A stretch of DNA of 64,000 nt, from contig JAIVFI010000044.1 in assembly GCA_025558095.1 (NCBI GenBank), positions 124,001-188,000 on the forward strand. The letters are read 5' to 3'. A program made the position numbers and the translations under genes. This DNA is from Hyaloraphidium curvatum. Taxonomy: Eukaryota > Monoblepharomycota > Hyaloraphidiomycetes > Hyaloraphidiales > Hyaloraphidiaceae. A model generated the notes under the pieces. It saw only the letters and a list, made by a program, of their open reading frames with translations. It made no database searches and was not told where the DNA came from. Within the stretch, counting starts at the first letter, position 1. Each line of letters begins with the position of its first letter. This document shows positions 10,781-20,875 of this stretch, piece by piece.

Positions 10781-12481
10781 ATGTTGACGATGTCCGTCGT
10801 GGACACGGCCGAGCTCTTTAGCTCATTCGTCCGAGATGCGGGCGGCCAGACGGACCCGGGAGCGCTCGTTGCCGAGTTCCGGCGCGCCCACCCCAACGTG
10901 CCGTTGCCCCCGCCCGGGTTTTCCGGCGCGCGCGACTTTGTCGTCCGCGGCTGCCCGGAACTGCTTTGGAAGGACAAAGGCGGGCAGGCGGACCCCGTGA
11001 GCGGGAAGCGGAGGGGCGTGCTGCGCTACGTGGGACCGGGAGCGGATTCTGCAAACACGGGAAAGCGGAAGAGGGACGACGACGGCTGGGAGACGGCGGA
11101 CGAGGGCGGGCCGGAGACCGATGAGGGCAGAATCGGGACGCTCCTGGACGATGGGATGACGAGGCGGATTGTGGTGGCCGTCGACCAGACGCTGGATGAG
11201 CGGCACGTGTTCGACGACGGCTTGGGCGGGCCCGGAGCCGACGGCACGACCGGCCAAGCTGTCATGCCCCTTCAGTGGCGTGGACAACGTCAGGACAAGC
11301 GCAACCGGCGCAAAATGGGCGTGGTGCCAAAAGCGCTGCTGCTTCCCGACCTGCCACTCGTGGACGACGTCGTCGACAGCGTGCGAGTCGACTTCCCGGC
11401 TTCGCCGCCCGCCGATTTTGACGAGTTCCTCGCCATCTTACCCTCGCCTATCGCGGATCATCTCCGCAGCGGTCCGAGCGAGCACCGCGACGGGTTCGTC
11501 GAGCTCGTGCTGGACCTCGGCCGGCCTCCGCAGCTCCACTACCAACCCCCTGGCTCCCAATCTCTCGCCACGGCATCGCTTCCCCTCCCTCCCGCGGACC
11601 GCTCCCTCCTGGACTCCATCCGCCTCCCCTTTGCCTCGGACAACCGCGCCGGCATCCCCGGCACGCTGCACCGCGTCTCGCGTCGCCCGAACCGCTCCGG
11701 CCAAGCGATCGGGTACACCCTCCGCGCCGGCCGCACCGCCGGCTCGCTGCACGCGCTGATCACCCCGGAACTCGACGCGGGCCTGTCGGTGCTTCTGATT
11801 GGCAGGCCCGGTAGCGGCAAGACGACGCTGCTCCGCGGTTGCGCTGCTCACCTCGCGCGGACCAAGCGCACGGAGATCGTCGACACCTCCAACGAGATCG
11901 CCGGCGACGCCGACGTGCCGCACCCGTCCGTCGGCGGCGCGAGGAGGATGATGGTCCCCGACCGGCGGCAGCAGCACCGCACCATGCTCGAGGCCGTGTC
12001 GAACCACACCCCGCAGGCGCTCATCGTGGACGAGGTGCAGACCGCCGAGGAGGCGTTGGCCGCGCGGGACATCAAGGAGAGGGGGGTGCAGCTGCTCGCG
12101 TCGTGCCACGGGGGCGGGATCGGGGACGTGCTGGCGGGGCCGGTGCTGGGGAGGCTGCTCGGGGGGTCGCACGCGGTGGTGCAGAGCGGGGAGGAGCCAA
12201 AAGAGCGGGGGATCAAGGGGCGGGCGGAGCACACGCCGGGGAGGACGGTCAGGGAAAGGGTGGGGGAGCCGGCTTTCGACGTCGTGGTGGAGATACGCAG
12301 GCAGGGATGCGTGGTCGTGATCGACCCGGCGAGGGATGCCGTCGATCACCTGCTTGCCGGGCGGCCGTTCGAGGTCGAGGTGCGGCGAATGGGGAGCGGG
12401 GGGGAGGTGGAAGGGAAGAGGGCGCTGATGAACTGGACGCGGACCCAGGTCGGCGACGGAGGCGTCGCCATGCTGGACTGA
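10781..12481 (+). CDS. Ycf45/SpoIIIAA-type P-loop ATPase
   Basis: Single-exon 566-residue protein. The C-terminal half is a RecA-like ATPase of the Ycf45 / stage III sporulation AA family: DNRAGIPGTLHRVSRR, Walker A GRPGSGKTT (about residue 342), VDTSNEIAGD, HPSVGGARRMMVP, Walker B ALIVDEV, and ASCHG. These match the cyanobacterial and plastid proteins almost segment by segment, including LDLGRPPQL before the ATPase. The N-terminal 170 residues are variable and acidic. ATG at 10781 or 10790 both have purine at -3. Biochemical role of the family is poorly known (nucleic-acid related in plastids). No transit-peptide-like N-terminus is obvious. Codon use matches neighbours, so a recent transfer is not indicated. 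Confidence 0.85.
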   Translation: MLTMSVVDTAELFSSFVRDAGGQTDPGALVAEFRRAHPNVPLPPPGFSGARDFVVRGCPELLWKDKGGQADPVSGKRRGVLRYVGPGADSANTGKRKRDDDGWETADEGGPETDEGRIGTLLDDGMTRRIVVAVDQTLDERHVFDDGLGGPGADGTTGQAVMPLQWRGQRQDKRNRRKMGVVPKALLLPDLPLVDDVVDSVRVDFPASPPADFDEFLAILPSPIADHLRSGPSEHRDGFVELVLDLGRPPQLHYQPPGSQSLATASLPLPPADRSLLDSIRLPFASDNRAGIPGTLHRVSRRPNRSGQAIGYTLRAGRTAGSLHALITPELDAGLSVLLIGRPGSGKTTLLRGCAAHLARTKRTEIVDTSNEIAGDADVPHPSVGGARRMMVPDRRQQHRTMLEAVSNHTPQALIVDEVQTAEEALAARDIKERGVQLLASCHGGGIGDVLAGPVLGRLLGGSHAVVQSGEEPKERGIKGRAEHTPGRTVRERVGEPAFDVVVEIRRQGCVVVIDPARDAVDHLLAGRPFEVEVRRMGSGGEVEGKRALMNWTRTQVGDGGVAMLD

Positions 12482-12486
12482 TTCTA

Positions 12487-12715
12487 TCAATGACTTGCAA
12501 ACATCCATGCCCGAAACCCTTCCTCGTCGTCCGGCGGCAGCGGCGGCACGTCCTTCCCGCAGATCTCCTTGTGCCGCCCCTTCCAGTCCCTCTTCTGGTG
12601 CTCCTTGCAGCAGTAACGGACCGATCGGCACCCGGTGCAGCCGGGCCAGGGTGGGCTGCCGGGATCGGGGAGGTCGGGACGCGAGGCCCCGAATCCACCA
12701 GCGAAACAACCACGA
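12487..12715 (-). pseudogene. MYND-finger 3' fragment
   Basis: Reading leftwards: WPGCTGCRSVRYCCKEHQ, RDW, RHKEICGKDVPPLPPDDE, EGFRAWMFASH, stop at 12487. This is nearly identical to the MYND tail at 2.4 kb, including the upstream SPPWPGC. The frame is closed by a stop just upstream and lacks the first CxxC, so it is a 5'-truncated copy of about 75 codons. It sits tail-to-tail, 5 bp from the stop of the Ycf45-type gene. Confidence 0.6.
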
Positions 12716-12783
12716 GAAAGGGAAGCGGTCTAATATGCTGGTCTACGGTCTACAGCGCATGCTGCTCCATTTTCAACGATATT

Positions 12784-13575
12784 CTATTGGGCAATAAGGA
12801 GCAACATCAATACGGCTGATCCCCAACGCCTCCATCGACCGCCGCGCACGCTGCCGGCCGAACCCGAAGGACGGCTCGCCGTTGACGACGTAATCGAGGT
12901 CGCGGCCGCTGAGCTCGTCGAGACCGTGCTTGTTGCGGGGACCGACGTGGTGCTGCTCGCCGCCTCGGTGGTTCGGGAGGAGGTCGTTGGCAAGGCGCCG
13001 CAGGTTTCCGCCGCGGGCGGAGGGCCATTGTCGGAACCCTCCCCGCCATGGACATCCACCCTGCCGACCTGGCCGTAGTAGGTTCCGCAGCCGGCTGGTC
13101 CGCAGGGCGGGCCGATCAGGCCCTCCCCGCGCCAGAAGAACGAGTCGCGACTCCCCTCGGAGAAGCCGAAGCGCAGTGCCCCCCGAGGCAGTCTCACGCG
13201 ATCCATGCCGGTGCCGTTTACAATGGCCAGGGCCGAACCGATGCGCGCCCCGAGCGTGGGACCGACGGAAAGGGAGTAGGGAGCGATCAGGCCGCCGCTC
13301 GCGCCGAGCAGGAAGTAACCGCCCCCGGGAGGGACCGCGGCGCCGCCGGAGCTCACCCCCGGCGAACCCGGCGGTCCCACGATCGGTGCCGAGGCGACGA
13401 CCGCCAGGGACCCGCCATCCACCACGGTGAGGGATGTGCCGTGTTTTGCCCCGCCAAAGGAGCCTTCGTCGACCGTCAGGATGATTCCCAGCCGGGGTTC
13501 GCCCGCATCCGCGTATGCAAAGGCATCGAAGACGAAAAGTGCGTAGGAAGCAAAGGCCTTTCCATAATTAAACAT
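12784..13575 (-). CDS. Uncharacterised, probably cell-surface, Ser/Thr-rich protein
   Basis: ATG-initiated open frame of 263 residues. It has a Gly-rich beta-like body with conserved-looking Cys/Gly motifs (PPCGPAGCGTYYGQ), then a long Ser/Thr/Ala stretch, and ends in basic residues plus a hydrophobic tail (SAVLMLLLIAQ). That end resembles a GPI-anchor signal. There is no signal peptide at this start, so an upstream exon is probable; the open frame at 13650-14186 on the same strand could belong to the same gene, but no clean splice was found. No family recognised. Confidence 0.45.
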   Translation of the reverse strand: MFNYGKAFASYALFVFDAFAYADAGEPRLGIILTVDEGSFGGAKHGTSLTVVDGGSLAVVASAPIVGPPGSPGVSSGGAAVPPGGGYFLLGASGGLIAPYSLSVGPTLGARIGSALAIVNGTGMDRVRLPRGALRFGFSEGSRDSFFWRGEGLIGPPCGPAGCGTYYGQVGRVDVHGGEGSDNGPPPAAETCGALPTTSSRTTEAASSTTSVPATSTVSTSSAAATSITSSTASRPSGSAGSVRGGRWRRWGSAVLMLLLIAQ

Positions 13576-13649
13576 GGACTCACCATAACCGATGAACTAC
13601 TGGCTCTTTCAAATCTTGCTCATCTCCATTGTAGTGAGCGGGCTTCTAG

Positions 13650-14186
13650 TTATGACAAGTCGTTCTCCCGAGGGGGAGGTCTAGGTACAGCAACTTCTGC
13701 GTAATCAGATGCCATGGTCTCGGCGACGGCGACAGCAGCGGGAGCTGGAAATTCGTCCGCCACGTCTCCTTGGCGCAGGCACCGGGGCCGTCGAAGCGAA
13801 TGAGCCACGATCGGCCCCCTTCCTCCTCTTGACGGTAGCCCCGCTCCTCGTGCACAACGAAGCGCGTAGTGCCCCGGCCGGCGACGACGTGGGCGTGCCG
13901 CGGGTACTTCTCGCCCTGCCCAGTGGGGTAGAAGATGGGTACCTCGGCTTGGGAGGAGAGGTCCGCGGGGAAGCGCAGCATCGCGGGCAGCGGCCAGGGC
14001 GAGGACCGCGGCCCCGGCTGAGAAACCGCCATCCACAGCGGCGTGTCGCCGTCGCCCGCGTTGCAGGCAAGGGGGTCGTCCAGCTTCTCGTAGCCGTCGT
14101 CCATGTCGACGACGAGCCTGCTGGCCGTCTCTCGGCCCGAGCCGGGGTCGAACCTCCACACGAGGCTGCCTTGCTCGCTGGCACCG
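13650..14186 (-). CDS. Uncharacterised exon(s), possibly N-terminal part of the 12.8-kb gene
   Basis: Open frame after a plausible acceptor (GTCACAG) at 14187. It reads GSLVWRFDPGSGRE, DMDDGYEKLDDPL, WLIRFDGPGACAKETW and shows normal amino-acid composition, unlike the Arg/Pro-rich chance frames nearby. The 3' limit is uncertain: two frames continue to about 13650. Product unknown. Confidence 0.4.
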   Translation of the reverse strand, partial: RCQRARQPRVEVRPRLGPRDGQQARRRHGRRLREAGRPPCLQRGRRRHAAVDGGFSAGAAVLALAAARDAALPRGPLLPSRGTHLLPHWAGREVPAARPRRRRPGHYALRCARGAGLPSRGGRGPIVAHSLRRPRCLRQGDVADEFPAPAAVAVAETMASDYAEVAVPRPPPRENDLS

Positions 14187-15211
14187 CTGTGACTCTACAC
14201 CGGTGCGCGGACGGCCAGTGACTCTAACTCGCGCGGCGGAAGTCTGATCCGCGTCCCCAGCGCTGGCTCCCTTGCTAGCTTTGCCGCGGAGCGGCCCCGC
14301 GAGCGCCAGCGAGCCCCGCGCCAGCGGGCACGTACCCACGCCGAAGGCAGGCACGTTCCCCCGCCGCTACCTGCCAGCTAGCTTCACGCGGAGCGCGCCC
14401 CGAGCGTCAGCGCGGCAAACGGGGCGGTGCAAATCGCCGCGGGAAGTGCGGGAGGCGGGCCGGAGGTGTCGCGGAGCTCGGGAAACGGCGGGGCGGGGCC
14501 GGGACGGGAGTCCCGGCCCGCCGCCCGTGCTAGCTCGGGGTTTCGGACATCGCCCATTTCTCGGCCGCAACGCATCGTACGGGCCCGGACGACCCCGGAA
14601 CGTGACCGCAGGGGGTCGGTTCCACGCCAAAAGTGGTGTCAGATTTCAAAAATACCCACTGCCCGTTGTGATGGCCGGGGAGCGTTGCGGGCGTGCGGAG
14701 GAGGGCGGTGCGCACGCCCAAAACCCCGAGGGGCAGCCCCCACAGACCGACCGCGTCCGAGGCACGCAGACCCCCGACGTGGCTCGGAGGACGCGCTCCA
14801 TTGCGCTGCGCGGGCGGGGCGGGCGCGGGAGACGTGCCGGGAGGGGTGGGAGGTCGGCGGCACCCCTCGGCTGTAGCTCACCCCGCCCTCCCTACCTACT
14901 GCGGCAGGGCCAGAAAATCGGCGGCGGAGTGGGCACGATGGAGGACGGCAAGTTGGACGGCGCGGGCGCGGCGGAGCGGGGGTGGGCGGGCGGCTGCGCG
15001 GTGGCGGGACCTCGGTCGCCTTCTCACCCCGCCGCACCCAACGCGCGCGCAGGGACGCCGAGGAGCCGCGAAGACGACTGGGTGCTGACGGTCAGGGGCC
15101 TCTGCCTGCATCTGCCAAAGTCGCGCGTGTATGTTGTGGGCAAAGCCTGCATGTGGGTGACGGGCGAATGATGGGGATCAGGAAGGGCCGGTAGGCCTCC
15201 CGGGCCGGCGC
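14187..15211. other. 1-kb GC-rich spacer with an imperfect direct repeat
   Basis: No convincing gene. A plus-strand open frame of about 300 codons is Arg/Gly/Pro-rich and has no recognisable domain. The segment carries the direct repeat listed separately and may contain a 5' exon of the secreted-protein gene to its left. Confidence 0.35.
14274..14414. repeat. Imperfect direct repeat around GCTAGCTT
   Basis: Copies at 14274-14312 and 14377-14414 share GCTAGCTT, CGCGGAGCG, GAGCG and CAGCG blocks in the same order with a few indels. The sequence between them repeats GGCACGTACCCACGCCG / GGCACGTTCCCCCGCCG, so the unit may be about 100 bp. A further GCTAGC occurs near 14531. Confidence 0.5.
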
Positions 15212-15608
15212 TCACGGTCCAGCTGCCCTGGCAGTGCAATCGATGACCTTGGTGGCATCGCGTAAGTTCTTGGAGAGGAGGACGAGCTCCACGCGCTTGT
15301 AGGTCGCGGGGAGGGCGGCCATGGTCGCGAAGGGGGGCCGCGCGGCGGGGTGGGGAAAGAAATGAGGCCTCGACGCCGGGCAATAAGGAGAACCAGGGCA
15401 CAAAGCCCCGGGCGTACACGCCGTCGGCACAAGGCGCGAGCGCGCTGACGGCCTGGACACGGTCGCCCAGCGCTTGGAACGAGACATTGGCGTTCGACAC
15501 ATTCACTGCCCAGACGGAGCTAAGCGAGAGCGCCGCGCGGGCAGGCGCTGGCCCCGTGGCAACAAGGAGCAGGAAGAGAGTCACGAAGAAGGAACAAGTC
15601 CGGGACAT
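15212..15608 (-). CDS. Small putative secreted protein
   Basis: ATG at 15608 starts a clear signal peptide (SFFVTLFLLLVATG then APARA). If a 106-nt GTG...CAAG intron (15296-15401) is removed, exons 15608-15402 and 15295-15212 give a 96-residue product ending RVELVLLSKNLRDAT and two more Cys-containing residues groups. Without it the frame runs on into low-complexity sequence. No family recognised; the intron is longer than most here, so the structure is tentative. Confidence 0.4.
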
Positions 15609-15739
15609 TGTGTTTGGAGTCATCGCGCCGTATGGCTGTGCCGGGAGGACGCTGCTACGCCACCTCATGCGTTCGGTTCCTTGTCCCGATTTTATGGCGC
15701 CCGCCAGCATCCGATTCCAAAACAATCATTAATTGCGCA

Positions 15740-17657
15740 TCACACCCGCTTGGGAACCACCTCCAGCCCATCCCGGATGCCCAGCGTCACGCCGACGATG
15801 TACCGGCCCTCCTTGGTCTCCGGGATGGCGTACTTGCTTGCCTTGTCCTCGTGCACGACGTCAAGGGTAAAGTCGCGGAGGATTGCGGCGAGGAAGACCA
15901 GGGCCTCCTGCGTGGCCACTGTTCGCGCCGGGAGCGTCAGGGCAAGTCGGAACGGAGCAGGGTGGCGGACCCACTGTTCATGCCGAGGCAGATGCGCGGC
16001 CCCGCGTTGAACACAGGCCACTTGAACTGGTTCTCCTTGATCAGGTTGCCTTTCTCGTCGAACCACCTGTCGGGCTTGAACTGCTTGGCGTCCGCGCCCC
16101 TATTGGGTGCCCTGCGTCAGCCGACCTCCTGCCAACGAACCCGACAAACCAACCAGATGCGCTCCAAGTGCCCCATGGCGTAGCTCGACACCTGGACGAC
16201 CTGCCCGGCGTAGATGCGGGTGCCGGTGCCCGGCATCACGCAATCCTCGACCACGTAGCGCTGCTGCACGGGGACGTTGGCGTGGATGCGAAGGGTTTCT
16301 TGGAAGGGGCGACCTCGTCAGTACTATGCGACGGAACGTTCGAGAAAGAAGCTACCGTTGAAAACGGCGGTGCAAAGCTTCAGGTCCTTGCATGCCTCGT
16401 ACGTGATCTCGCCGTCCTTGCCGACCGCCTCGAGGATCTCCTCCCTGAGCCGCTGCTCGATGTCGCGGTGCTGGGCGAGCTCCCATAAGGTCCAGGAGAG
16501 CGTCTGCGCGGTCGTGTCGCGACCTGCGAGGACTTTGCGGGGGATGAGCGGTGGATCGACTTTGGCGCCCACGGCTACCAACTGAAGTTGACGACCACGT
16601 CGCGGAGGTACTTGTCGTCAAACTCTTTGCCGTCGTCGTCCCGGAGTCCCATGAATAGGTCGAGTATGTCCCCCTCCCGGCCCGGCTTGGCCCCGCGGGC
16701 GCGCTTCTCGGCGATGAGCTGGTACACGAAGCTGTCGATCGTGGCGACGGCATCCTGCATCTTCTTGCGGCGGCCGTCGCGCAGCTCCGCCGTCTCCCAG
16801 AACGGATCGGTGGCCCGGACAGCGAGGAGGTGGGTGCAGACGTCGTAGGCGTCGGCGAACGCGACGGGAGGGAGGTTGTAGACGCCGTAGGGGTTCCCGC
16901 GGGCGTCAACGGCGCGGCCGGCGGTGTAAGGCACGTTGAGGGCGCCGATGTCCTTGCCCATCTGTTGGTATGGCGGTTGTGCAGCACCACGGGCCATGGG
17001 ACGGAGAAAGTGAGGCCACGCATCACGCATCGCAACGGGCGGAAGACAACGCACGGCCAGCTTGACAAACGAATCCGCAGTGCTGCGGAGCAAGAGCTCC
17101 TGCAAGTCGACGACGAGCCCGGCGTCACAGGCCTGCCCGAGGTGCCGGACGATGTCGCGGGCGTCGTGGAGGAAGACCGGGCCGAAAACGTCGCGGAAGT
17201 TGCGCAGGTTGAAGATGTTGCTCGCCGTCTTGCGCTGGAGCTTCCATCCGTCGCCGTCCTGCGTGAAGATGCCGTGGCCGGCAAAGTCGTGGATCCTCGC
17301 GCTGGTCATTTCGCCCTTGATGAACTTCCACGGGTCCCTGTAGATGTACTCGACGTCCGTCGGGTTCGTCAGGAGTACCGTGTCCATAATGCCGAACCCG
17401 GGGAAGTAGACGGTCTGGCGAACGGCCTCGCCATACTTTTCTGCGAGCTCCACGACCCGTTCGAGCCGGCGGCCGACGTTCTTCCTGATTGTCAGCAGGT
17501 GCCCGACAATCGGCAGGCCGCCGTCGGCCAGGGGGATGTCCCGCCGAATCTTGGCGAAGGGCACCGTGTTGGGCCACAGGATGAGCAGCGCGGCCACCGC
17601 GACGGCGGGAACGAGGAGCCACAGGGGCAGCGGCAGGGCCGCGAGGAGGCCTGACAT
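15740..17657 (-). CDS. Cytochrome P450 monooxygenase (fatty-acid hydroxylase-like clan)
   Basis: Six exons: 17657-17055, 16961-16583, 16532-16356, 16298-16154, 16099-15975, 15918-15740; 535 residues. N-terminal membrane anchor (PLPLWLLVPAVAVAALLI), then proline hinge. I-helix ILAGRDTTAQ, K-helix ETLR, PERF-type FKPDRWFDEKGN, and heme-binding FNAGPRICLG with the Cys ligand; every motif only appears when the five short introns are removed. WKFIKGEMTSARIHDFAG and HGIFTQDGDGWKLQRK resemble CYP52/CYP86/CYP704-type omega-hydroxylases. It acts at the ER with a P450 reductase. It is divergent from the prenyltransferase-monooxygenase fusion, so its substrate may be that enzyme's product. Family certain, substrate inferred. 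Confidence 0.9.
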
Positions 17658-18176
17658 GATTGCGGGGCCGGTGCCGGCGGCGACGGAGGACTGACGCGGG
17701 CGAGGCTTGGGAGACGGCCGGAAGGCGGAGTTTCCCAGGCGCGCGCCGCTCGGAGGGGACGGCTGCGCGGACGACCCTGAAAACGGCGTGGGAGACGACG
17801 CGGCGGGAAATAATGAGTGAGGAAGCTTCAGGACCTTCCGCAATGGCACCACCAGCCCCGACATCCCGACACCGCTAGCCGTCCGGAGCAAGGTAAGGAA
17901 TTGCGTTGTTTGGTGCCAAAGAAGAGCTATTGGGGTGCTTCCCGATTGCGCCGGCGACATCCAGGTCTGCTCTCTGCATCCATGACGCGCCAAGCGCTCC
18001 AGGCTTGCTGTAGATGGCAATCCTGCCCAGGTCCGATCAAGCGCAGCTCTAGTAGTGCTTGACTCTGGCATAATCAGCAATGGATCCGGGTGTAGGTGGT
18101 GAACGCCGGCGGGCTCGATCAGGCAACACGGGCGGCTGCCTATGCCGCTCGAGGAGTTTGCTTCCGCAATCACAAG
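17658..18176. promoter_or_regulatory. Shared divergent promoter region, P450 / prenyltransferase fusion
   Basis: 519 bp between two divergent start codons and no other gene. It is less GC-biased around 17890-18070. Position suggests co-regulation of the pair. No specific operator recognised. Confidence 0.4.
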
Positions 18177-20864
18177 ATGGTGACAACGCGCCGACGGGCC
18201 GCGCAGGACGCCGCCGGCGACGGCGACGTGGCGAATTCATCTGCCGCTGCTGCCCCCAATGGCGGCGGCGTCCGGCCCGCGAACGGCGCCGCCGCGCACG
18301 CAAACGGCTCCGCGGGCGCGGCCGCCGCACATTCTCCCGCACGGCCGCCCGGCTTCTTTTCCATGCTCGTGACGCTGGCGCGCCTGAAAATGGCCGTGTT
18401 CTCCGCCGTCACCTACTCGACCGCGTTCACGCTCGGGCTGCGCTTGGCGCGCGAACGGAGCGACGCGGCCGTCCCGTTCTCTCTCTCCGCCTTCTTCTCT
18501 GGCTGGCTGTTCATGTTTCTGTGCCAAATGTCGGCCCACCTGCTGGGCGAGTACTACGATCTCGCGTCGGACTCGCTGAACCAGGGAGGGCCGTTCACGG
18601 GAGGCAGCAAAGTCCTGGTCAAGGGCGGGAGCGATCCCGGAGTCGCGCTGGTTGGGGGCTGGCTGTCTACTCTGGCTGCAGTACTCGTCATGGGTACGTG
18701 TTGATCTGCCTTCGGGCACGGAAGCGAAGGAATCAGCTGACGGGCCGACCTGCAGTGACTCTGATACCTCACGACCTCTTCCTCTTCACCATCCCGATGC
18801 TCCTTATCGCACATCAATATTCCGCACCGCCGCTCAAGCTGAACCACCGCGGATTGGGGGAACTCGCTGCCTCAAAGGCCATGAACATCCTGACTCCCCT
18901 CTTTGCCATGCGCATGGCGTATCCGGGGCTACGAAGCCCCACCGCCGCGGCTGCGACAGCCATGGCGGACGGGATGGCGCGCCTCCTCATCGTGCCGCCC
19001 TTCCTGAACAAGGTCGCCATGCTGCTCATGCTAAACATCGCCGACCGCCTTCCCGATTGGGCCGCAGGCAAGGAAACGCTCGCGGTCAAGCTCGGCGACG
19101 CGCTTTCCGTGCGCCTCCACCTGGCGCTCATGGGACTCTCGATGCTCTCGGTGCTCTTCTGCCTGGACACCGGCCATTTCTCGTTCGTGCCGTTCCCGCC
19201 AAAGACCGGGGCTCCCGTTCTGGCCGCCATTGCCGTCCTAGCCGGCATACTACCCGGACTTGGAATCTCTCTCGACTCGGCCAGCTACCTCCCCGATCCG
19301 TCGCACCATGCCGCGACCACAAAGTGGCGGCCCGAGGTGGTCCGCACCGTCAAGCAGGCGCCGTACCCCGTTCTGGCCATCCTCTTTACCATGCTCGCCG
19401 AGGAGCTCGCCTTCCGCGGCCCGTCGATGCTCCTTTCCCCGGACCTGCACTTCCGCCTGCTCCCGCTCTACGTCTTCGCCTACAACATCCTCTCCGCACC
19501 GCGGCCTCCCCCTGCCAAACCCCAGGAATTCGCCTGGACCCCCCCGACCGAGCCCATCCTCATCGCCGGCGCCGGCCCCTCGGGCCTAGGCCTGTACAAC
19601 GCCCTGACCGCCCTCGGCTTCAGCTGCCGCCTCTTCGACCGCCGCTCCCGCGCGGACCTCAACACGGGTGCCGACGTCGGCCTCTGGCCCGGCGCCATCC
19701 GCGTGCTCGCCGCGTACGGCGTCGGCGGCGGGGGGTGGTGGGACCGCGAGACGTGGCCCGTGGCCACGGTGCGGATGGCCAATGCTCGTGGGAGGGTTTT
19801 CAAAGCCGTAGACATGGACGCGGTGAACCCGCCCGATGCGGGGGCGCCGGGCGGCGGGAGGTTCAGGCTGATCGGGAGGCAGCCGCTGATGGATGCCATG
19901 GTGGAGATGGTGGGGGAGGACAACATCGAGTTTGGGAGGGAGGTGCTGCGGTACGAGGCCGACGAGGGAGGCGTCACGGTCGAGGTGTCCCGCCCGGACG
20001 GGTCCGTCGAGACGGTCCGCGGGTTCATGCTCGTCGGCGCGGACGGCATCGGCTCGACGGTGCGCAAGCAGCTCCGCGGCAAGGCCGAGCGGCCGCGGTA
20101 CGCGGGCGAGGTGTGCCACCGCGGGGTGCTGGACATGTCGTCCGTGCCCAAATCGCTTGCCGGGCTGCTCGAAACCCCGCAGGGCGAGATGCGGCTGATC
20201 CATGGCGAGGGATGGAGGGGGAGCTACGGCCTCATGGCTCCAAAGCTCGGCTTCTGGTGGTTCAAGCACCCGCTGGCCGGCGAGCCCGCCCGTCCTACGG
20301 CCGAGGAGGCGGCAAAGTGGCCCGAGCCGTTCAACCAGCTGCTTGCCGGGACCCCGGACGGCGGGTACTGGGTCGAGCCCGTCCTCGATCGCGGCGACAG
20401 CTGGGCTTGGGGTGGCGAGAAGGGCAGGGTGATCTGCATCGGAGACGCAGCCCATCCAGTGACCCCCAACATGGCGCAAGGTATGCTCTCCGCATGCTTT
20501 TGGCGTTTTCTGCACTCACTTCCAAAACCCATTAGGCTGCACGACTTCGATCACCGATTCGCTATTGTTGGCCGTGCTTCTGCGGCGCCTCCTCCCGGTC
20601 CTCCCTCCGCCCCTCTCGCTCCTCGAAGCCCAGTACCAGCTCCACCTTCTGCGCGCCCCGCACGTGGGGGCCGTCGCCCGCACGTCGTACATGCAGGCGC
20701 GCATCGGGCAGTGGACCGGGCTTGCTGCGAAGTTCAGAGAATGGGCCATGAGCAAGGCGCCCCTGGAGAAAGGGCTGCGGGGCAACAGGGAAGAGCGGAC
20801 CGCCTCGTGGGTGGACGAATGGCTCGGTTACGCGGAAGAATGGGACCGCAAGACCGGAGCGTAG
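18177..20864 (+). CDS. UbiA-type prenyltransferase fused to FAD-dependent monooxygenase
   Basis: Exons 18177-18693, 18756-20480 and 20536-20864 give 856 residues. ATG at 18177 has A at -3 and G at +4. Residues about 60-400: UbiA membrane prenyltransferase, first Asp motif YYDLASDSLN followed by TGGSKVLVKG as in MenA-like enzymes, second motif ADRLPDWAAGKETLAVKLG, many hydrophobic helices. Residues about 435-850: class A flavoprotein monooxygenase, GAGPSGLGLYNAL dinucleotide fold, GADGIGSTVRKQL, and CIGDAAHPVTPNMAQG across the last intron, then ITDSLLLA. The two halves are in one exon, so the fusion does not depend on splicing. Predicted reaction: prenylation of an aromatic acceptor and epoxidation/hydroxylation of the product in a membrane. 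Substrates inferred. Confidence 0.85.
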
Positions 20865-20875
20865 AGCAATATAGA

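Noticed and set aside
14272-15171. Plus-strand open frame of about 300 codons
   Set aside because: Arg/Gly/Pro/Ala-rich composition expected from very GC-rich DNA in any frame; no domain, splice pattern or start context.
16830-17654. Plus-strand frame across the P450
   Set aside because: Antisense shadow; heme, I-helix and K-helix motifs are on the minus strand.
18177-19500. Chlorophyll or bacteriochlorophyll synthase
   Set aside because: The UbiA half carries TGGSKVLVKG and the fused FAD monooxygenase, which fit MenA-like/meroterpenoid enzymes better; no other pigment genes nearby.
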